Source of the DNA: JACDER01 sp036394915
Lineage (GTDB): Bacteria; Actinomycetota; Thermoleophilia; Gaiellales; Gaiellaceae
NCBI GenBank assembly: GCA_036394915.1
Contig: DASWEE010000061.1
Location: 62,001-126,000, forward strand
DNA: 64,000 nt
Reading direction: 5' to 3'
Below, piece after piece: positions 57,238 to 64,000 of the stretch. The translations under genes and the position numbers were made by a program. How positions within the stretch are numbered: the stretch's first letter is position 1; each line of letters opens with the position of its first letter. The notes beneath the pieces were generated by a model. It had not been told where the DNA came from and made no database searches. It saw only the letters and a list, made by a program, of their open reading frames with translations.

Positions 57238-59445
57238 TTAGCGGCCCGCCGGCCGCACGGCGACCTTCGGCTGCTCGAGCGGCGACGGCTTCACGCGGAT
57301 GATTCGCGCGACCTTCGGCGGGAGCCACCAGTTCCAGCGGCCGAAGAGCGCCATCAGCGACGGGACGAGTAGGGCGCGCACGATCGTCGCGTCCACGAAG
57401 ATCGCCACGGCGAGGCCCATCCCGAACTCCTGCAGGCCGAGAATCCGCCCGGCGACGAATCCGCAGAACGCCGCGACCATGATGATCGCCGCCGCGGTGA
57501 CGATCCGCCCGGTCCGCTCGAGCCCCTCCGCAACCGCCCGGACGTTGTCGTGGCCCTCGTCCCAGACCTCGCGCATCCGCGTGACGAGGAAGACCTCGTA
57601 GTCCATCGAGAGCCCGAACAGCATCGCGAACAGGAAGATCGGGATCCACCCTTCGATCTGGGAGAACTGGTACAGCCCGGCCAGCTCCTTGCCCGCACCC
57701 CAGCGGAAGACGATCACGAGCATCCCGTACGCCGCCGCCACCGAGAGCAGGTTCAGGATCACCGCCTTCAAGGGCAGGATCAGCGATCGAAATGCACGCA
57801 TCAGCAAGAGATAAGTGAGGACGAGCACGCCCAGCACGAGCCAGGGGAAGACCGTGTACGAGCGGTGGAGGAAGTCCACCCCCTGCGGCGGCCCTCCCCC
57901 GACCCTGACGGTCACGCCGGCCGGCCAGTGCGCGGACGGGACGATGTCGCTGCGCAGCTGACGCGCGAGGTCCTGCGAGGCTTCGTTCCCGTACTCGTGC
58001 CGCCCGGCCACGATCACCTGCGCGTAGCGACGGTTCGGGCTGATGAACCGCCCGCGCGGGGCGTAGAACGCCGCCGCGACCTCGGAGTCGTCCTTGGCCC
58101 GCTGGAGCAGCCGTCCGATCGCCGCCTGCGTTCGCGGCGCGAGCACGTTGCCGCCGGCCCCGGCGTCGACGAGCACCTGGGAGGGCGAGACCACTCCGGG
58201 ACCGACCGCCTTCGTAAGCAGGTCGAAGCCCTGCACCGACTGCGGATAGCGCGGGATTCCCTGAACCGAGCCGGGCGTGAGCTGAAGGGCGAAGACCGGA
58301 ACGGCTGCAGCGATCAGCAGGGTCGCGCCGACGGCGAGGAACGCGAGCGGCCGGCGCATGATCGCCCGCGCAAGACGTGCCCAGAGGCCTTGCTCGGGGT
58401 CGACCGTCCCCCGGAACTTGGGCACCGGCAGACGAAGCCGGTCTCGCAGGAACTCGGCGACGTGCAGCCTGCGCGTCCCCCGGCGGCCGTAGATGGACAG
58501 GAGCGCCGGCTGGAGGGTCGCCGCCGCCAGAATCGACACGAGCGGGATCAGGAAGCCGCCGACCCCCATCGAGCGCATGAACGGAATCGGCATGAACAGC
58601 AGCAGCGCCAGCCCGATCGCGACCGCCGAGCCGGAGAAGATCACCGCTCTCCCGGCGGTCTTCATCGTTCGCACGACTGCGTCCTCGACCGACCCGCCGC
58701 GCTCCAGTTCCTCGCGGAAGCGGTAGACGATCAATAACGAGTAGTCGATCGCGATCCCGAGCCCGATCAGCTGGACGAGGTTCGTCACGTACGTCGCCAT
58801 CGTCATGTAGTGCGCGGCGAGGTAGACGATCCCCAGCGTCCCCGTGATCGTCGAGGCCGCAAACAGCAAGGGCATGGTCACGGCGGCCGAGAGCCCGAAG
58901 ACGGCCAGCAGGACGAGGAGCGCAATCGGCAAGGCAATCGACTCGCCCCTGGCCAGGTCGGAGCTGAAGATCGGATCGAGCCCGGCCTGGATCGCAGCCG
59001 CGCCGGTGACGTACGCGTGGGTCCCGGGCGGCTGACCGATTGCTTTGAGGAGATCGTCGGCGTAGCCCTTCGCCTTGGACAGCGTCAGCGTGGATGCGAC
59101 GTCGCCGTAGAGCAGGCGCGCGCCGCCGGGACGTAACCCCGTCGCGTGTGCGGTCGGAACAACGTGAGCGGCGCGGTCCACCCTCGCCTGCAGCCGCCGA
59201 CGAAGCTGTGGATCGGCCGAGCTCGGGACCTGGAAGACGACCGTGAAGCTGCCGTCGCTGCGATCGCCGAAGTCGCGCGAGAGCACTGAGCGCACCCGCT
59301 CCGAGTCGGTGCCCGGGACCGTGAACGAGTTGGCGAGGAGGTCGTTCAGCTTCGTGCTCGCGAAACCACCGGCGAGGAGAGCGACGAACCAGGCCGCCAC
59401 CACGGCCCAGCGAAAGCGGATTACAAGCCTCGTCAGTCGCTCCAC
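57238..59445 (-). CDS. MMPL-family transporter (RND superfamily)
   Basis: A 735-residue membrane protein with 12 predicted helices in two homologous halves. It starts with a helix (RWAVVAAWFVALLAGGFAS), then a large external loop, then helices with the RND motif GLGIAIDYSLLIVYRFREEL, and in the second half LFGLSMDYEVFLVTRMREVW. MMPL proteins export lipids or drugs using the proton gradient. GTG 59445 follows GGGGAGACCTTC; about 110 upstream residues in the frame are antisense of hsp20. It is divergent from hsp20-lon over 72 bases containing a tandem operator-like repeat. Confidence 0.92.
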   Translation of the reverse strand: MERLTRLVIRFRWAVVAAWFVALLAGGFASTKLNDLLANSFTVPGTDSERVRSVLSRDFGDRSDGSFTVVFQVPSSADPQLRRRLQARVDRAAHVVPTAHATGLRPGGARLLYGDVASTLTLSKAKGYADDLLKAIGQPPGTHAYVTGAAAIQAGLDPIFSSDLARGESIALPIALLVLLAVFGLSAAVTMPLLFAASTITGTLGIVYLAAHYMTMATYVTNLVQLIGLGIAIDYSLLIVYRFREELERGGSVEDAVVRTMKTAGRAVIFSGSAVAIGLALLLFMPIPFMRSMGVGGFLIPLVSILAAATLQPALLSIYGRRGTRRLHVAEFLRDRLRLPVPKFRGTVDPEQGLWARLARAIMRRPLAFLAVGATLLIAAAVPVFALQLTPGSVQGIPRYPQSVQGFDLLTKAVGPGVVSPSQVLVDAGAGGNVLAPRTQAAIGRLLQRAKDDSEVAAAFYAPRGRFISPNRRYAQVIVAGRHEYGNEASQDLARQLRSDIVPSAHWPAGVTVRVGGGPPQGVDFLHRSYTVFPWLVLGVLVLTYLLLMRAFRSLILPLKAVILNLLSVAAAYGMLVIVFRWGAGKELAGLYQFSQIEGWIPIFLFAMLFGLSMDYEVFLVTRMREVWDEGHDNVRAVAEGLERTGRIVTAAAIIMVAAFCGFVAGRILGLQEFGMGLAVAIFVDATIVRALLVPSLMALFGRWNWWLPPKVARIIRVKPSPLEQPKVAVRPAGR

Positions 59446-59456
59446 GAAGGTCTCCC

Positions 59457-59480
59457 CTAAGTTAGGAGCCACTAAGTTAT
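59457..59480. promoter_or_regulatory. Tandem CTAAGTTA repeats between the MMPL and hsp20 genes
   Basis: CTAAGTTAG (59457-59465) and CTAAGTTAT (59472-59480), 15 bp apart; the first is a dyad around the central G. A/T-rich blocks in this GC-rich DNA stand out. They are probably an operator for one or both divergent units. They do not match CIRCE or the HspR HAIR sequence as known. Confidence 0.5.
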
Positions 59481-59505
59481 CAGTCCTCAGCCGCCGCTCG
59501 GACGG

Positions 59506-59511
59506 TACGAT
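59506..59511 (+). promoter_or_regulatory. Probable -10 box (TACGAT) of hsp20-lon
   Basis: TACGAT, 6 bases, GTG 59518; leaderless start geometry. Confidence 0.5.
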
Positions 59512-59517
59512 CCTCGG

Positions 59518-59957
59518 GTGAGCTCCCGCAGAGAAATCGACCGTTTGCGACACGAGCTCGAAGACCTGTTCAACGAGGTCTGGCGAGCTCCCCGCTTCGC
59601 GGCCCGGCGCTGCTTCCGGCCCGCCGTCGACTGCTTTCGCACGGTCGACCCGCCCGAGCTCGTGATCGTCGTCGAGCTTCCCGGGATCGATCCGGATGCG
59701 GTGCACATGATCGCCGCCGACCGCTCGCTCCTGGTAGCCGGCGAGCGGCGGCGTTTGCGCTCCGGCAAGGGAGGCCACGTCTACCAGCAGATGGAGATCG
59801 ACTATGGCCCGTTCGAGCGCCGAGTCGCGTTGCCCGACGACGTCGAGACCGAGAGCGGAACCGCAACGTACGAGCTCGGACTGCTCAGAGTCGTGTTCCC
59901 GATTGCCACCCGGTCCGCGAGCGGAGCGCGCGTCCCGATCGAGATCAGGAGGAACGG

Positions 59958-59961
<4 letters not shown>
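59518..59961 (+). CDS. hsp20: Hsp20/alpha-crystallin small heat-shock protein
   Basis: A 147-residue ATP-independent holdase. The alpha-crystallin domain (about 40-140) shows PPELVIVVELPGIDPDAVHMIA, LLVAGERR, YQQMEIDYGPFERRVALPDDVE and YELGLLRVVFPI, near the GxLxxxxP-type end of the family. It is translated from a leaderless-looking GTG and overlaps lon by four bases (GTGA). Coupling with a protease fits aggregated-protein triage. Confidence 0.93.
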
Positions 59962-62372
<2,411 letters not shown>

Positions 62373-62429
62373 TTTGCGCGAGAATCCGCGGGGTAGAACA
62401 ATCCCGCGAAAGCGAGCGAAAGGAACGGC

Positions 62430-62837
62430 ATGGCTTCAGCGAAGCAGAAGGTGTCCGACGTGAGACCGTACGTGCAGCGTGCGATCCGGGACGACGAGGT
62501 GCGCGAGAACCTGAAGGCCGCGTTCGTCGCCGCCAGGGACGTCTACGACGAGCTGCTCGGCGGCCGGGGGCCGACGGCGGTCGCAACGCGCGTCGCCAGC
62601 GACAAGGAGATCCAGGACAACCTGAGGAAGATCGTCGACGAGCTCCGCCACGCGGTCGACCGTGTCCAGGGCAAGGACGACCACACCGGCAGGAACATGC
62701 TCCTGCTGCTGACGGGCGTCGCGATCGGCGTCCTCTTCAACCCGTTCTCGGGAGCCACAACCCGCAAGTGGGTGAAGGACAAGCTCTTCGGAGCCGAGCC
62801 TGAGTTCTCCTACCAGGGCAACAGCCCGTCGGCCTAG
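62430..62837 (+). CDS. YtxH-like single-helix membrane protein
   Basis: A 135-residue protein: a soluble N-terminal region (about 1-85) of two amphipathic helices (RPYVQRAIRDDEVRENLKAAFVAARDVYDEL; DKEIQDNLRKIVDELRHAV), then one hydrophobic helix (LLLLTGVAIGVLFNPFSGATTRKWVKDKLFG) as in YtxH/DUF proteins. AAAGGA precedes ATG 62430. Its function is unknown; it follows lon and may be stress related. Confidence 0.78.
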   Translation: MASAKQKVSDVRPYVQRAIRDDEVRENLKAAFVAARDVYDELLGGRGPTAVATRVASDKEIQDNLRKIVDELRHAVDRVQGKDDHTGRNMLLLLTGVAIGVLFNPFSGATTRKWVKDKLFGAEPEFSYQGNSPSA

Positions 62838-64000
62838 CGCCTCTTCGACAGGCCTAACAGCACGGCCTGGCCCTCGTTCCGGGTGAGGTCGACGCCTGCG
62901 GCGAGCGCCCGCTTGATCGCGGCCGGGTCGAGCCCGGTCGCGCTCGAGATGTCCGAGACCTGGAGCAGGATCGCCCCCGGCTCCGGGGCCGTGCTCCTGA
63001 GCGTCCTTCCGTTAGCCGTCGTGCTCCCCGGGATGATGCCGGCCGAGAACGTCAGCTGCCGGAGGTGCTGCCAGGCCATCAGGTAGGAGGTCGGGTCGAC
63101 GACGCCGTCGTAGCCCTTTCCGAGCAGCGAAACCGGGTGGACCTCGAAGTGGAGATGCGTCGGGGTGTTGATCGCGTCCCCGGTGTTCCCGACGAAGCCG
63201 ATCACGTCCCCTGCGTTCACGCGGCCGCCGTTGACCGCGAGCGGCGAGTACGCCGAGAGATGGGCGTAGTAGTACTGGTTTCCCTGCCGGTCGGTGAGCC
63301 AGAGGCGGTTCCCGCCGAGCTCGTTCCAGCCCACCGAGAAGACGACTCCCTTGGCGACGGCAAGGACGGGTGCGCCGAGCGGCGCGAAGATGTCGTCGCC
63401 GTGGTGCCAGCCAACGTCGGCGCGCGGGGCTCCGAACGTGTCCGTGAACGAGACCGGCCCGAAGACCGGGAAGACGTACGGGCCGGCGGTGAGCTTCGGG
63501 CGGCCGTGATGCGGAACAGCCTGGATCGGCGCCGCGCCGAACGGAGACGGCTTCGGCTCCGCCGGATGCGGGGTCGGCTTTCCGTGACCGCTCGGGGTGG
63601 GATGCCCCCCGCCCGTGGTCGTCGTCGTTCCCGGATTGGTGACGGGTGAGGGAGGCGGCGGCGGAGGGGGCGGCGCGGCCTTTGCCTGGGCCGAGGCCTC
63701 CGCATACGCGACCAGGATCTGGCTGCCGGCGGGAAGCCCTCCGTGAGCCTGCGTCAGCTGGACATCGAGTGCCGCGACCGTCGTCCGCGCGCCCTTTCGC
63801 CCAGCGGGTGCGGTGGGATCGACTCCCTGCTCGAGCACGATCGCGGAGCCCCAGTCGGCAAGCGGGACGCGCGTATTCGGCTGAGCCGGCACGGGCTGGC
63901 CGAGAATCGTGAGCCCGGCGACGGTCGCGCCCGCGGGACTGCCGGAGCCGTCGGTCGGGCTTGCTCCGGCGGTCGCGCGCACGGACAGCCGCGTCGCGGA
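62834..64000 (-). CDS. M23-family peptidase, N-terminus outside window
   Basis: The open frame continues to the window edge, so the protein is larger than 388 residues. A Pro/Thr-rich linker (PPPPPPPPSPVTNPGTTT) precedes the M23/LytM domain. Zinc ligand sites are WHHGDDIFAPLG (HxxxD) and HLHFEVHP (HxH). These enzymes cleave peptidoglycan cross-links outside the cell. The C-terminus has a helical tail (SATGLDPAAIKRALAAG). The frame's GTG at 63982 is probably internal. It is convergent with the YtxH-like gene (4-base overlap). Confidence 0.88.
   Translation of the reverse strand, partial: SATRLSVRATAGASPTDGSGSPAGATVAGLTILGQPVPAQPNTRVPLADWGSAIVLEQGVDPTAPAGRKGARTTVAALDVQLTQAHGGLPAGSQILVAYAEASAQAKAAPPPPPPPPSPVTNPGTTTTTGGGHPTPSGHGKPTPHPAEPKPSPFGAAPIQAVPHHGRPKLTAGPYVFPVFGPVSFTDTFGAPRADVGWHHGDDIFAPLGAPVLAVAKGVVFSVGWNELGGNRLWLTDRQGNQYYYAHLSAYSPLAVNGGRVNAGDVIGFVGNTGDAINTPTHLHFEVHPVSLLGKGYDGVVDPTSYLMAWQHLRQLTFSAGIIPGSTTANGRTLRSTAPEPGAILLQVSDISSATGLDPAAIKRALAAGVDLTRNEGQAVLLGLSKRR

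Overview
The window is high-G+C bacterial DNA. Several traits point to a deep-branching actinobacterium of the Thermoleophilia type (Gaiellales or Solirubrobacterales-like): frequent GTG starts, a caa3-type cytochrome oxidase with A2-type residues, SARP/LuxR-type ATPase regulators, adenylate-cyclase/AAA/TPR proteins, and many starts lying 6-8 nt behind a TAnnnT box (leaderless expression). This taxonomic guess comes from gene content only.

Layout. 1-5.9 kb: the end of a TPR protein, a STAS antagonist, a diheme lipoprotein cytochrome c, a frameshifted SARP regulator and two small exported proteins. 6.0-11.1 kb (minus strand): a tightly coupled oxidase operon, coxB(cyt c)-coxA-double UspA-like-coxC-membrane UspA-like. 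11.2-16.9 kb: two sensor histidine kinases, one with 1372 residues and many GAF/PAS domains, meeting tail to tail. 17-22.4 kb: a broken ankyrin gene, a lipoprotein, a site-2 protease, acetate kinase divergent from a ferritin-like/VIT1 metal transporter, a diheme cytochrome and a small exported protein. 22.7-28.3 kb: an orphan LanC-like protein, a vanadium-haloperoxidase-like protein, a LuxR regulator, and a rhodanese-MFS fusion interrupted by one in-frame TGA.

28.3-43.6 kb is an accessory region. A complete tRNA-Lys(CTT) at 43.5 kb is followed by three further copies of its 3' 42 bases, at 35.6, 31.8 and 28.3 kb, all in the same orientation. Each is joined to the same type of 10-bp-repeat sequence. 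This reads as a tandem array of tRNA-integrated islands. Their cargo includes a LigD-type polymerase, an IS5-like element that carries a methyltransferase between its ends, a TolB-like propeller, a large LuxR ATPase regulator, a gamma-glutamyltransferase, a secreted-repeat protein, and a cyclase/TPR signalling protein with broken relatives.

43.6-54.7 kb holds surface-sugar genes (UDP-GlcNAc 2-epimerase, Gfo/Idh oxidoreductase, hexapeptide acetyltransferase; rmlB, rmlD, rmlC, rmlA) around an exported subtilase and a SpoIID-like protein. 54.7-64 kb: two tandem paralogous propeller proteins, an MMPL transporter divergent from an hsp20-lon stress operon, a YtxH-like membrane protein and an M23 endopeptidase cut by the window edge. 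Palindromic intergenic repeats recur at 23.8, 31.7, 45.7, 52.7 and 54.4 kb. No rRNA, CRISPR array, intact integrase or phage structural genes were seen.
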